Source: Shewanella olleyana (GTDB taxonomy: Bacteria > Pseudomonadota > Gammaproteobacteria > Enterobacterales > Shewanellaceae). From it: 64,000 nt of DNA. The stretch is from the NCBI RefSeq assembly GCF_023283825.1, contig NZ_JAKILD010000004.1:177843-241842 (forward strand), in the 5' to 3' direction. A model generated the notes under the pieces. It was given only the letters and a program-made list of their open reading frames with translations, had not been told where the DNA came from and ran no database searches. The translations under genes were made by a program, and so were the position numbers. Positions 8,951 through 17,842 of this stretch are shown piece after piece (position 1 is the first letter of the stretch; every line of letters starts with the position of its first letter).

Positions 8951-9223
8951 TTAGTTTCCTGAAGCACTTTTATTGGCAGCTTCATTGTAGTTACCTAGAT
9001 TATAATCGTCAGCAGCAACTGAAGTTGCTTCTCCAGCTGAAGCTTGAGCCGCTGTAATTTGCGCCTGAGAATCTTGACCAGACATTTCAGATGACAAACC
9101 GGCAACTTGGTTACGAATTGTTTGACCAAAAAAGCTGTATACACCAATTGCAGAAACTGCAATGAGCGCGACAATAATAATATATTCAGTCATACCCTGA
9201 CCTTTTTGTTTTACCTTAAACAT
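8951..9223 (-). CDS. flp: Flp-family type IVb pilin, first copy
   Basis: A 90-residue prepilin, the first gene of the Tad operon. The leader MFKVKQKGQGMTEY fits the G/XXXXEY cleavage rule and is followed by the conserved hydrophobic helix. The mature part (AGLSSEMSGQDSQAQITAAQ, then a YNLGNYNEAAN motif shared with the second pilin) forms the exposed region. Being first, and followed by its own terminator, it is the likely major pilin. The ATG is preceded by GGAGG-like bases (ccatttaata on the plus strand reads back to a weak-to-moderate site). The 245 bp upstream, shared with the divergent lipoprotein gene, is AT-rich; I could not pick out one convincing promoter. Confidence 0.93.
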   Translation of the reverse strand: MFKVKQKGQGMTEYIIIVALIAVSAIGVYSFFGQTIRNQVAGLSSEMSGQDSQAQITAAQASAGEATSVAADDYNLGNYNEAANKSASGN

Positions 9224-9468
9224 TAAAAACCTCCATTTAATAAATAATCATATTTCAAACTGGCATATGATTTCACACCGAGAAATAAAAACAATTATCA
9301 TTTAGGATGTATTTACAAATTAATACATTCTTTATAGCTATGTTGTTCCACATAAAATCTATTAAAACTTTACAGTGATACTTTTATCCTTTTTTAGGCT
9401 AGTTTATTGATTGATAATTATGTTTAAATGCCCTCTCAGTTAACCTCAATGCTTTGTAAGGACACAAA

Positions 9469-11340
9469 ATGCATTCAAAAAGTTTTATTTCTGTTTTAGT
9501 TACTGCTTCATTATTATTGGGCTGTGGCTCATCAGATTCTGATAGCCCTGAACCCATTACACCTGAAGTAACGCCACCAGACACTTCAACCCCACCTGAT
9601 ACTACAACTCCTCCTGATACTACAACTCCTCCAGTAGTAACTGAATATGATCATCAAGTTACTGGTTTAGCGGTATTTCAGGGGGCATTGGCTGGCGCTA
9701 ATATCTGTGTAGATTTAAATTTGAATCTAGCATGTGATAGTAATGATCCAGCCACCACAACGGATGTAGATGGCAATTACCAGATCGATTGGACAAGTGA
9801 AACGGAAACCCCTGAATATTACCTACTAGCTGATTGGAATGCCGTTCCAAATAGCAGTAACCCTGCACAAGCGATTAAACTTAATTTTAAGAATGCTATA
9901 GAAGTACAAAATATCAATCGTGTTATTTCTCCAGAGGGTCAAGGTCAATTAATTGCTCTGCCTCAACACAACGGTGCCATTAATTCATTAACAAATATCC
10001 AATTCTCTAGAATGCTTGAAATGAAAGAATTAGGCTTAGCTGAAAACAAAATCACTTCCCTTATGAGTGAGCTAAGTGTTTTACTAGCTGCGGTATATAA
10101 ACAAAATGCATTAAACCCATATCAAGTGACGGCAGCTAATTCTCTTTCTGATGATTTTTTAGCTGCTGATGCATTTCATCGTTACTTGGATGAAGTGATT
10201 GCTGGGCAAGTGCCTGAGTTATTAGCACTTGAAAATATTTTAGGAATTAGTTATTCAGATCTTCAATTAATGCTTCAAGAGAGCGACTTAACTTTAGAAG
10301 AATTCATTGCGTTAGATCCGCTTGCAGCAAGAATTATTATTAGTAATGCCGCGATATACCTAGGTTACACTGACACCCCTATTGATAAGCGCATTATGGG
10401 CCAAGTCGACTGGGATATTGTGCTAGATAATCTGCAGAACGAATCTGGTTTAAAACATACACTCTCGCTTCAATCTAATGTTGATTTTTCAAGTTTCAGC
10501 TTGCTCAATAAAAGCCTTGATAAAGGGCTCGCTGGGTTTGTAATGAATGACCAAGTAACAGGCTTTGAGTTTTCCATCTCATCCGACTCGAGTAATGAAA
10601 TAACCACTAAATGTTGGAATAAAGAAGTTAACACTTGGCTTGAGCCTGATGAAATACCTGAAGGGTATGTACAACCGACTCCTTATGCCGACGGCAATCG
10701 ATATGTTCAACATTATTCTGGGACGACTACGCCAATCAACTTTCACTTTAGTAAATATTTTACTGCTGATAGTGAATGGGACAATGTTCTAGCGACCACA
10801 GCAAATGCATTGACACTAAATCAACTGTCTTGGCCAGAAACCTTATACAGATTAAAGATGGAACAGACTGAAGATGTTATTTGTCGCCGCGCTGACGGGA
10901 ATAATCAAAGTTTTGTTATTCCTGAATATAGTTCTGCTGAGGATATCAGTACTACCGATATCGTAATGACTTTCTTCAGTTCTGATTACCCTGAATTAAC
11001 AGATATAGATGATGAAAATAACACCTTTACGATTAAAGATTACCAAGGCGAGTTAACTGCATCTTATCAATGGAAGGTTATCACTAGTCCAAATGATAAA
11101 GATATGATTGAAGTGGTTAAAGTCCCCCTTGCAGTGGGCGCTCCGGCAATTATGGAAAGTACTTATTACCTATTAGAAAATAGCGCTGAAGAACAACTTG
11201 CTGTTGAAGTTAGTTTTTATCCTACAACTTCTGAAGAGTCTTTAAATGCTCCGTTAATCGTCACTTATGATGAGGAAGCGAGTGAATTTACCGACACTTT
11301 ATATCAGCACCTGTTAGGGTTAATGACCACACAACCTTAA
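9469..11340 (+). CDS. Large surface lipoprotein, function unknown
   Basis: A 623-residue protein with a lipoprotein signal (LVTASLLLGCGSS, lipobox LLGC with Cys at 19), then a Pro/Thr spacer with repeated PPDTTT units (residues about 35-58). A segment near residues 62-110 resembles a carboxypeptidase-regulatory-like beta sandwich (GALAGANICVDLNLNLACDS, TDVDGNYQI). The remaining 500 residues are unassigned and acidic. A good ribosome site (TAAGGACAC) precedes the ATG. It is probably outer-membrane anchored. It is divergent from the Tad operon and shares its upstream region. I do not recognise a function. Confidence 0.85.
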   Translation: MHSKSFISVLVTASLLLGCGSSDSDSPEPITPEVTPPDTSTPPDTTTPPDTTTPPVVTEYDHQVTGLAVFQGALAGANICVDLNLNLACDSNDPATTTDVDGNYQIDWTSETETPEYYLLADWNAVPNSSNPAQAIKLNFKNAIEVQNINRVISPEGQGQLIALPQHNGAINSLTNIQFSRMLEMKELGLAENKITSLMSELSVLLAAVYKQNALNPYQVTAANSLSDDFLAADAFHRYLDEVIAGQVPELLALENILGISYSDLQLMLQESDLTLEEFIALDPLAARIIISNAAIYLGYTDTPIDKRIMGQVDWDIVLDNLQNESGLKHTLSLQSNVDFSSFSLLNKSLDKGLAGFVMNDQVTGFEFSISSDSSNEITTKCWNKEVNTWLEPDEIPEGYVQPTPYADGNRYVQHYSGTTTPINFHFSKYFTADSEWDNVLATTANALTLNQLSWPETLYRLKMEQTEDVICRRADGNNQSFVIPEYSSAEDISTTDIVMTFFSSDYPELTDIDDENNTFTIKDYQGELTASYQWKVITSPNDKDMIEVVKVPLAVGAPAIMESTYYLLENSAEEQLAVEVSFYPTTSEESLNAPLIVTYDEEASEFTDTLYQHLLGLMTTQP

Positions 11341-11355
11341 TCTTCTAAGAACCAA

Positions 11356-11380
11356 ATGCCCGCTTCATGCGGGCATTATT
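11356..11380 (+). terminator. Rho-independent-like terminator after the lipoprotein gene
   Basis: An 8-bp GC-rich stem (ATGCCCGC / GCGGGCAT, loop TTCAT), starting 15 bases after the stop and followed by a short T-rich tail. An in-frame ATG inside this hairpin (11356) is therefore not the start of the next gene. Confidence 0.75.
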
Positions 11381-11397
11381 ATCAATGGACGATAAAC

Positions 11398-12885
11398 ATG
11401 TATTTACCTTCTTTACCCACTAAGAATATAGTCACAAAACTAGCTTTAAAAAACTCAGCTATTTGTTTCTTAACGCTCATGTTTACGATCTCATCCCCCG
11501 TATTGGCCAAAACCAAAGCACCTTTATTTACCCCACCAGCTGAGATAAAAAAGACCTCTACATTGGTGCGAAACTACAGTCCATATTCGCTGATTAATCA
11601 AACTGAAAAATCAATAAAGTCGATACCAATTGAAGGTCGATTGACTCGAATTAACTATCGCTTAGACCCCAAATTCACATCGCACAACTTAATCAATAAC
11701 TATTTAACTCAAATAAATTCGTTAGGCGGTGAAGTCATTTTTAGTTGTCGAGATAATGCCTGTGGCAAAGCCTCTAAACTAGAAAGCCTATTAAAGCCGA
11801 TTGATAACAGCGGTAAAGACAACCCAGCCCTTGTTACCGCGAGAATCAATCTTGAAAACCGTAAATTATTCGCCTCTATTTATATTTCCAGCTGGAAAAA
11901 GGCGACAAATATCCAACTGGATACGATTGAAGTGATTGAGGAGCCTTTAGATATTATTGCTATTGATAAAGACTATCTACAAGCTGAGGTAAGTGAGATT
12001 ACCGTAAAAGATAACAGTAACAAGGATGAAAGAGGCGCTAGTGATCACCCTATGCTAACCCGTATTCCAGGCGCTTATATTCAAGACTATAAGAGCTTTC
12101 AATTTGGCCAAACCACTGTAGCTTCAGGCAAAGTCGGTAAGAAATTCACCACAGAAGTCATTGAAGGAAAAATTACCGATATTGCATATAATTTACCTCG
12201 CAGCTATTCAGAATACGAAGTCGATGCAAACTATCAAGCAGCACTAAAAAAGCTAGGGTTTATCGAGAATTTTAGCTGTATAGCAAAAGAATGTGGAACC
12301 CACACTAAATTCCAAAGAAACTTCAATGCTCTCGCCACCAATGGCACCACAGAAAGCCAATTCTATCGTTTCTATTCACTGCAAAAACCAACAGGTAATG
12401 TATATGCGATGACATACGTGATTGGTTACATTAATGGACTTTCGAGTGAATTAAGAATCGTTGAAGAAAACACCTTAAACACAGACCGTTTAACCATCGA
12501 CTTAGATGGGCTAACGGACAAAATAGCCCAAACAGGCCACGTCGCGCTTGACGGTTTATTATTTGAATTCGACAGCGATAAACTGATGCCTGAGGCAATG
12601 GATGTAGTAAAAGTGGTTGCTGAGTATCTTAAAAGCCACCCAAAACAACAATTCTATGTTGTGGGCCACACAGACGATCAAGGCGGGCAAAGTTATAATA
12701 AGGTGCTGTCAGATAAACGCGCAAAAGCGGTGAGAAGTGCATTAATAAATGACTTTAATATTAAGCCAACTCAAGTTGAATCAACTGGGCTTGGGGAATA
12801 TGCCCCAGTAGCCAGCAACATGAATGATGCAGGTAAAACACAAAACCGCCGCGTCGAGCTGGTATTGCGATCAGACAATAAGTAA
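11398..12885 (+). CDS. OmpA-family protein with DUF4892-type domain
   Basis: The 495-residue protein has a signal peptide (ending SSPVLA-KT), two related DUF4892-like segments (residues about 40-150 and 215-360, each with a CxxxxCG-type cysteine pair: SCRDNACGKAS and SCIAKECGTHT), and a C-terminal OmpA peptidoglycan-binding domain (LLFEFDSDKLMPEA, VVGHTDDQGG, NRRVELVL). It probably links the outer membrane or periplasm to the cell wall. I chose the ATG at 11398 because the in-frame ATG at 11356 falls inside the preceding terminator and would add a stretch before the signal peptide. The apparent internal duplication of the N-terminal domain is read directly from the protein. Confidence 0.87.
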   Translation: MYLPSLPTKNIVTKLALKNSAICFLTLMFTISSPVLAKTKAPLFTPPAEIKKTSTLVRNYSPYSLINQTEKSIKSIPIEGRLTRINYRLDPKFTSHNLINNYLTQINSLGGEVIFSCRDNACGKASKLESLLKPIDNSGKDNPALVTARINLENRKLFASIYISSWKKATNIQLDTIEVIEEPLDIIAIDKDYLQAEVSEITVKDNSNKDERGASDHPMLTRIPGAYIQDYKSFQFGQTTVASGKVGKKFTTEVIEGKITDIAYNLPRSYSEYEVDANYQAALKKLGFIENFSCIAKECGTHTKFQRNFNALATNGTTESQFYRFYSLQKPTGNVYAMTYVIGYINGLSSELRIVEENTLNTDRLTIDLDGLTDKIAQTGHVALDGLLFEFDSDKLMPEAMDVVKVVAEYLKSHPKQQFYVVGHTDDQGGQSYNKVLSDKRAKAVRSALINDFNIKPTQVESTGLGEYAPVASNMNDAGKTQNRRVELVLRSDNK

Positions 12886-12917
12886 TCGTTAACTTAATAC
12901 CCAAAATCCGATTACAA

Positions 12918-12942
12918 AAAAGCCAGCAATTAGCTGGCTTTT
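12918..12942. terminator. Bidirectional terminator between ompA-like gene and pyrC
   Basis: A 10-bp stem (AAAAGCCAGC / GCTGGCTTTT, loop AATTA) with A- and T-runs on the two sides, serving convergent genes. The same stem sequence recurs at 37019-37044. Confidence 0.88.
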
Positions 12943-12972
12943 CTTATATTAAATCAAAAAAATCGAAACCGA

Positions 12973-14010
12973 TTAAACTGTTTTCACTTTCCAGTTAACC
13001 GTTTCGCCCGCAAAGAATGGCACGATTGGGTTCTCGTTTGGCAAGATGATTTGCTCTGGCACAGTCCAGCTTTCTTTCACTAGTGTGACTGTACCCGTGT
13101 TACGCGGTAGACCATAGAAATCGGCACCATGGAAGCTTGCAAAACCTTCTAATTTATCCAGCGCGCCTAAGTCATCAAATACTTGTGCATATAGCTCTAG
13201 TGCACTCCATGCGCTGTAACAACCTGCACAACCACAAGCTGATTCTTTACGGTGTTTTTCGTGTGGCGCAGAATCTGTACCTAAGAAGAACTTGCTTGAA
13301 CCCGTTGCCACTGCAGCTTGCAATGCTTGCTGGTGAATATTGCGCTTAAGCACAGGTAAACAGAAGTTATGTGGGCGTACACCACCCACTAATAAGTCAT
13401 TACGGTTTAACAGTAAATGCTGCGGAGTAATCGTCGCAGCGATGTTGCTTGGGGCATCAGCAACAAACTCAGCCGCATCTTTAGTGGTGATGTGCTCGAA
13501 TACAATCTTAAGGTTTGGCATCGCCGCAACAATGCGCGCCATGTAGCGATCGATGAACACCTTTTCGCGATCGAAGATATCAATGTGCGACTCAGTCACC
13601 TCACCATGAACCAGCAACAACATACCTTGCTCAGCCATGACTTCAAAAATTGGGAATAACGCATCTAATGCTTTAACTGCTGCATCAGAGTTAGTTGTAG
13701 CGCCCGCTGGATATAGCTTTGCTGCAACCACACCCGCCGCTTTGGCATCAATAATGTCTTTCGCAGTAGTGTTATTGGTTAAGAACAATGTCATTAATGG
13801 CTCAAATGAACTGCCTGCAGGACGCGCCGCTAAAATACGCTCGCGGTAGGCTGATGTCATTGCAGCATCTGTGACTGGAGGCACTAAATTTGGCATCACA
13901 ATCGCACGTTTAAATAAACGAGCTGTTGCTGGTACGGTTTCTTTTAGCATGTCTCCATCACGGAAATGAAGGTGCCAATCGTCCGGCGTAGTAATAGTGA
14001 TTTGCGTCAT
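12973..14010 (-). CDS. pyrC: Dihydroorotase (class II, PyrC)
   Basis: It catalyses the reversible cyclisation of carbamoyl aspartate to dihydroorotate in pyrimidine synthesis (cytoplasm). The 345-residue protein has the zinc-site HLHFRDG (residues 13-19), the carboxylated Lys in [16 protein letters not shown] near 140, FEHIT near 177 and GTDSAPH near 250. Length and motifs match E. coli PyrC. A strong ribosome site (AGGGGATCT) lies just before the ATG. It is a single-gene unit, convergent with the OmpA-like gene. Confidence 0.97.
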   Translation of the reverse strand: MTQITITTPDDWHLHFRDGDMLKETVPATARLFKRAIVMPNLVPPVTDAAMTSAYRERILAARPAGSSFEPLMTLFLTNNTTAKDIIDAKAAGVVAAKLYPAGATTNSDAAVKALDALFPIFEVMAEQGMLLLVHGEVTESHIDIFDREKVFIDRYMARIVAAMPNLKIVFEHITTKDAAEFVADAPSNIAATITPQHLLLNRNDLLVGGVRPHNFCLPVLKRNIHQQALQAAVATGSSKFFLGTDSAPHEKHRKESACGCAGCYSAWSALELYAQVFDDLGALDKLEGFASFHGADFYGLPRNTGTVTLVKESWTVPEQIILPNENPIVPFFAGETVNWKVKTV

Positions 14011-14434
14011 TTAGATCCCCTAAAAAGTCGATTACCGATAATTGGGCGCTATTGTGCCTGAAAAGCCCTTTTCTTAATAGATCCAATGTCTGAACATAGA
14101 TTTTGAATATTGTAAATCGACCGTTCAACCTTGGGTCAGTTGCACTTTGCAGATTGCACTTTGTAGATTGCGCTGTGCAGATTGAATTTCAATTGAGTCG
14201 CGTTGAACAGTGAGTCCATCACCTAGCCGCTGAATTAATACGCTGCTCCTTACAATTAAATGCAGCCACCCAAATTAAGCATTAACAAACAACAGCCCCT
14301 TTAAACCCTTAATAATTCTTAAAATCAGCCTGCCTTTCACTCAATTGCCACACACATCTGCTACAATTCAAACAAATAACCAACAACCATTGAGTTACCA
14401 CAATATTTCTTAGCTGTTTAGGGATGAATAATTT
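14011..14434. other. Intergenic region upstream of pyrC and the BamA-like gene
   Basis: 424 bp between divergent genes. Beyond the three 14-bp tandem repeats listed separately I see no gene. It must contain both promoters; none is clear enough to mark. Confidence 0.5.
14140..14181. repeat. Three tandem copies of a 14-bp repeat
   Basis: Consecutive units TTGCACTTTGCAGA (14140-14153), TTGCACTTTGTAGA (14154-14167) and TTGCGCTGTGCAGA (14168-14181) lie about 130 bp upstream of pyrC. Either a slippage product or a set of binding sites. Confidence 0.85.
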
Positions 14435-15613
14435 ATGAAATTGAATATTATTACCAGTGTCGTACTCAGTAGCCTATTTTTTAGTTCATCAGCAACTGCG
14501 GTTGATTTTTTCGACCCCATTGACGGTCAATTTGATGTGGGTGAATACCTTGCTGAAAATGCGTATGGCTTCCTGCCAGTGCCAAGCATTATTACTGAAC
14601 CGTCATTAGGTACAGGTCTAATGGTTATGGGGCTCTTTTTACATGAAGACGAAGAGCAATCATTACAAAGACAAAAGGTTGCCCGAGAATCCACTGATGG
14701 TGGCGCAAACTTACTCACTCCAGGCATTTCAGTAATAGGTTTAGGTGCAACCGACAACAAAACAAAATTTGCATTCGCAGGCCATAGGCATACTTGGAAA
14801 CAAGATGGTATTCGTTATCTTGTTGGGGGAGCTTATGGTGATATAAATATGAATTACTACAGCCAACTTAATTTGGGATTAGACTTGGCATTAGATTTAA
14901 ATATGGAAGGTTATGGTGTCTTACAGACAGTACAATTTAGAATTGCTGATAGCCCGGTATTTTTAGGTCTCAGTCAAAAATATTTAAGTCTTGATTTATC
15001 CGCCAATAATGACCTTTCATTTATTCCACCAGAGTTATCTGATCGTTTACTGGGCTTATTTAATCTGTCTCCGACAGTATCTTCGCTTGGCGCTATTTTG
15101 GAATACGATAGCTTAGATAATTTCTTCATGCCCTCAAAAGGTTATGACTATACCCTAACATATGATTGGTATGACAAGGCTTTTGGAGGAGATTATAACT
15201 ATCAATCTTTAAGTGCTACAGGGATTAATTACTGGCCAATTTTAGACAATCTCTCTTTCGGGCTAAAACTCAGTTACCAGTCAGTTGAAAGTAGCTCTTC
15301 AATTCCTATTTTTTCCTACCCTTATATTGATTTGCGCGGTATCCCAAGTAATCGCTATCAGGGAGAGAATGTTTCAACAGCTGAAATCGAGTTGTTATGG
15401 AAAGTCACTCCTAGATGGATGCTCCTTGGATTTACAGGCTCAGGCCTTGCGGGAAGCAGCGCCAGTGAGATGTGGGATGCCGACAATCAAAATAGCTATG
15501 GCGCAGGTTTTCGTTACACTATTGCTAGACGCTACGGACTATATATGGGAATTGATGTTGCTAAAGGGCCAGAAGATACCGCATGGTATGTCAATATTGG
15601 TACCGGATTTTAA
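14435..15613 (+). CDS. BamA/TamA-like outer-membrane beta-barrel protein
   Basis: The 392-residue protein has a signal peptide (SSLFFSSSATA-VD) and no obvious POTRA repeats. The first segment includes NAYGFLPVPSIITEPSLGTGLMVMGLFL, typical of short Bac_surface_Ag/BamA-like proteins. Alternating strands continue to the end (SLGAILEYDSLDNFFMPSKGYDY, GAGFRYTIARRYGLYMGIDVAKG), and the last residue is Phe, as in barrels folded by the Bam complex. Substrate or role is not known. A transposable repeat has inserted between this gene and its probable terminator (16002-16031). Confidence 0.85.
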   Translation: MKLNIITSVVLSSLFFSSSATAVDFFDPIDGQFDVGEYLAENAYGFLPVPSIITEPSLGTGLMVMGLFLHEDEEQSLQRQKVARESTDGGANLLTPGISVIGLGATDNKTKFAFAGHRHTWKQDGIRYLVGGAYGDINMNYYSQLNLGLDLALDLNMEGYGVLQTVQFRIADSPVFLGLSQKYLSLDLSANNDLSFIPPELSDRLLGLFNLSPTVSSLGAILEYDSLDNFFMPSKGYDYTLTYDWYDKAFGGDYNYQSLSATGINYWPILDNLSFGLKLSYQSVESSSSIPIFSYPYIDLRGIPSNRYQGENVSTAEIELLWKVTPRWMLLGFTGSGLAGSSASEMWDADNQNSYGAGFRYTIARRYGLYMGIDVAKGPEDTAWYVNIGTGF

Positions 15614-15673
15614 CCCTTTTGTACTAATGAAGCTATGCACCCATAACGGTATGCACTAATCACAGTATCCACT

Positions 15674-15951
15674 AGGGCGTGTTGATCTTTCAAGGTTGTT
15701 TTTGCAGCGAATTGTTGGCCATTTATACAAGGCAGAGACTTTGTGGTGTAGTTATTCTACATAAAAAGTCGATAACGCAGTAAAAATCGCCAACAAACGC
15801 TGCCCAAAGGGTTCGACTAAAAGTGTTTTACTCTTTGTTGGATGCGTATTTTTAAAAAGAAGTGCTTAGATGACTAGGCATCAATCCATCCGCCTCAATT
15901 AAAACACTTTTATCTCGAACAAAATTTAACCAGCAAAGATCAACACGCCCT
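15674..15951 (+). mobile_element. MITE-like non-coding element, copy 1
   Basis: 278 bp bounded by perfect 17-bp terminal inverted repeats (AGGGCGTGTTGATCTTT at 15674-15690 and its complement at 15935-15951). The interior matches, in inverted orientation, the element at 44886-45150, with obvious similarity along nearly its full length. No transposase is encoded, so it would need one acting in trans. No clean target duplication is visible: left flank CT/CTA, right flank TCG. Confidence 0.85.
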
Positions 15952-16001
15952 CGTGACGTTTTGTAGAAGTAACTGCATATAGCAAGCTTAATCAATGTAT
16001 C

Positions 16002-16031
16002 AGCCATAGGGGCATTCCCCTATGGCTTTTT
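16002..16031 (+). terminator. Rho-independent terminator
   Basis: An 11-bp perfect stem (AGCCATAGGGG / CCCCTATGGCT, loop CATT), then TTTTT. It is probably the original terminator of the BamA-like gene, now 390 bp away because of the inserted element. Confidence 0.88.
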
Positions 16032-16190
16032 GTGTTATTCACCAAAGTAAGCGCTGATGTTGCTCTGTTAACCTAAAATGACGCCACTGCCGATTGATAT
16101 ACTGTCAGCCCTTAGTAAATATCAATAAACTTTAGTAAGCTTCATTCAGCAAAACCTTAACAATAACAATAACAAATAAAGGTAAATATA

Positions 16191-17309
16191 ATGAAAATAC
16201 TATCTAATACCTCTTCTATATTCCGCCAAGGGCTTGGAGTAGCGCTATTCTTACCTATCAGTGTTAACGCATTGCCGTTAGAAAAAATCCAACTCCCTGC
16301 TGGCTTTAATATTGAACTGTATGCCGAAAATGTTAAGAATGCGCGCCAAATGGCCTTAGGTGATAACGGCACTTTATTTGTGGGCAGTCGCCGCGCTGGG
16401 AATGTCTACGCGTTAATTGATACCAACCAAGACAATAAAGCCGATAAGCAAATCATCCTTGCCAAAGACTTGTTCTTACCTTCTGGCCTTGCCTTCCATA
16501 ATGGCGATTTATATGTCGCTGAGGTGGATAAGATTTGGCGTTATAACCAAATTGAAGCTAGCCTACCTACCATTCCCGAACCTGAATTGGTGTATGACAA
16601 ACTGCCCAATAAAGCACATCACGGTTGGAAGAACATAAAATTTGGCCCAGATGGTAAGTTGTATATTCCCATTGGCGCGCCTTGTAATGTCTGTGATGAT
16701 CCCCTGCCATACTCGTCAATCTTAAAACTCGATGTCGATACCAAGCAAATCACCACTGTTGCCCAAGGCGTGCGTAATAGTGTCGGTTTTGACTTTCATC
16801 CTCAAACAGGTGAGTTGTGGTTTACCGACAATGGCCGCGACATGATGGGGGACGATTTACCTGATGATGAGCTAAACCGTGTTAGTAAAGAAGGTCAGCA
16901 TTTTGGTTTCCCATATGTACATAACGCTGACATTAAAGACCCTGAATTTTATAATGCAGAAAAAGCCAAGCTCAATACACCGCCAGAGCTTAATCTTGGC
17001 GCGCATGTAGCCGCATTGGGTATGGAGTTCTACCTTGGAGAGCAGTTCCCTGCTGAGTATCAAGGCAGTATTTTTATCGCCCAACACGGCTCTTGGAATC
17101 GCAGTAGTAAAGTTGGTTATCGTGTCATGCAAATCACACTCGATGGCAACAAAGTCACAGATTATCAACCCTTTGCCACAGGTTGGCTTCAAGGCGAACA
17201 AAGTTGGGGACGCCCAGTAGCAGTACTCACCATGCCAGATGGATCGCTGCTGGTGTCAGATGATGCCGCCGATGCAATTTATCGTATTCACTATCAAAAT
17301 AACGACTAA
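16191..17309 (+). CDS. PQQ-dependent sugar (sorbosone-type) dehydrogenase
   Basis: The 372-residue predicted periplasmic protein has a signal peptide (ending PISVNA-LP) and a beta-propeller of the glucose/sorbosone dehydrogenase family: LPAGFNIELYAENVKNARQMALG, NGTLFVGSRRAGNVYAL, HHGWKNIKFGPDGKLYIPIGAP, NSVGFDFHPQTGELWFTDNGRD and FIAQHGSWNRS. Family members oxidise sugars with PQQ, though many homologues are uncharacterised and substrate cannot be read here. No PQQ synthesis genes are in the window. It is a single-gene unit. Confidence 0.9.
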   Translation: MKILSNTSSIFRQGLGVALFLPISVNALPLEKIQLPAGFNIELYAENVKNARQMALGDNGTLFVGSRRAGNVYALIDTNQDNKADKQIILAKDLFLPSGLAFHNGDLYVAEVDKIWRYNQIEASLPTIPEPELVYDKLPNKAHHGWKNIKFGPDGKLYIPIGAPCNVCDDPLPYSSILKLDVDTKQITTVAQGVRNSVGFDFHPQTGELWFTDNGRDMMGDDLPDDELNRVSKEGQHFGFPYVHNADIKDPEFYNAEKAKLNTPPELNLGAHVAALGMEFYLGEQFPAEYQGSIFIAQHGSWNRSSKVGYRVMQITLDGNKVTDYQPFATGWLQGEQSWGRPVAVLTMPDGSLLVSDDAADAIYRIHYQNND

Positions 17310-17335
17310 CCTAAGTGGTTATAGAGTAAATCATC

Positions 17336-17363
17336 CAAGGGGAGCATTATTAGATTCCCCTTG
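17336..17363 (+). terminator. Hairpin after the sorbosone-dehydrogenase gene
   Basis: An 8-bp stem (CAAGGGGA / TCCCCTTG) with a 12-base loop, 26 bases after the stop. The T-run is weak, so it may act mainly as an mRNA-end stabiliser. Confidence 0.55.
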
Positions 17364-17433
17364 AATTATGTTCAGATGTTTTGTCATCACCTTACGTAAC
17401 ATATAAAAACCGCATTCAGTATTGGAGGGTTAA

Positions 17434-17769
17434 ATGCCCCATTGTATCGTCGAACATTCAGCTAACCTTAACGGTCAAACTTTGGTCGATTTAGTACATC
17501 AAGGTGCACTGGCATCTGAGTTATTTCAAGCGCAAGGCAGCGACATAAAAGTCAGAGCCATTCCTTACTCAGAATTTAAAACTGGCAGGGTTGATATCAG
17601 CTTTGTCCATGTAACCATGAGGATTTTATCGGGCAGAAGTGACGAACAAAAAACCATGTTAACCCAGCTGGTATTAACGCAGTTACAAACCTTGATTAAA
17701 GTGGATTGCTCTTTGTCGGTTGAGGTTGTGGATATTGACCGAGAAACGTATTCTAAAGTGGTTGTTTAA
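17434..17769 (+). CDS. CHMI-like tautomerase-fold protein, first copy
   Basis: 111 residues starting MPHCIVEHSANLNGQTLVDLVH, like 5-carboxymethyl-2-hydroxymuconate delta-isomerase (HpaF/CHMI), in which the Pro after the removed Met is the catalytic base. 'RAIPYSEFKTG' and 'FVHVTMRILSGRSDEQK' match the family's middle and C-terminal parts. A good ribosome site (TGGAGGGT) precedes the ATG. No other homoprotocatechuate pathway genes are nearby, so its substrate is unknown. It is followed 73 bp later by a diverged paralogue. Confidence 0.85.
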   Translation: MPHCIVEHSANLNGQTLVDLVHQGALASELFQAQGSDIKVRAIPYSEFKTGRVDISFVHVTMRILSGRSDEQKTMLTQLVLTQLQTLIKVDCSLSVEVVDIDRETYSKVVV

Positions 17770-17842
17770 CCACTTTGAGTTTTTAATAAAAACGTTAAAT
17801 CGCTTTCAAAGTTAATTATCACTATTTTCCAGGAATTGGTTG

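Larger units (their letters stand above)
15614..16190. other. Intergenic region holding a MITE-like element and a terminator
   Basis: 577 bp without a convincing gene. It contains the inverted-repeat element at 15674-15951 and the terminator at 16002-16031. The remaining 160 bp before the sorbosone-dehydrogenase-like gene probably holds its promoter. Confidence 0.6.
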
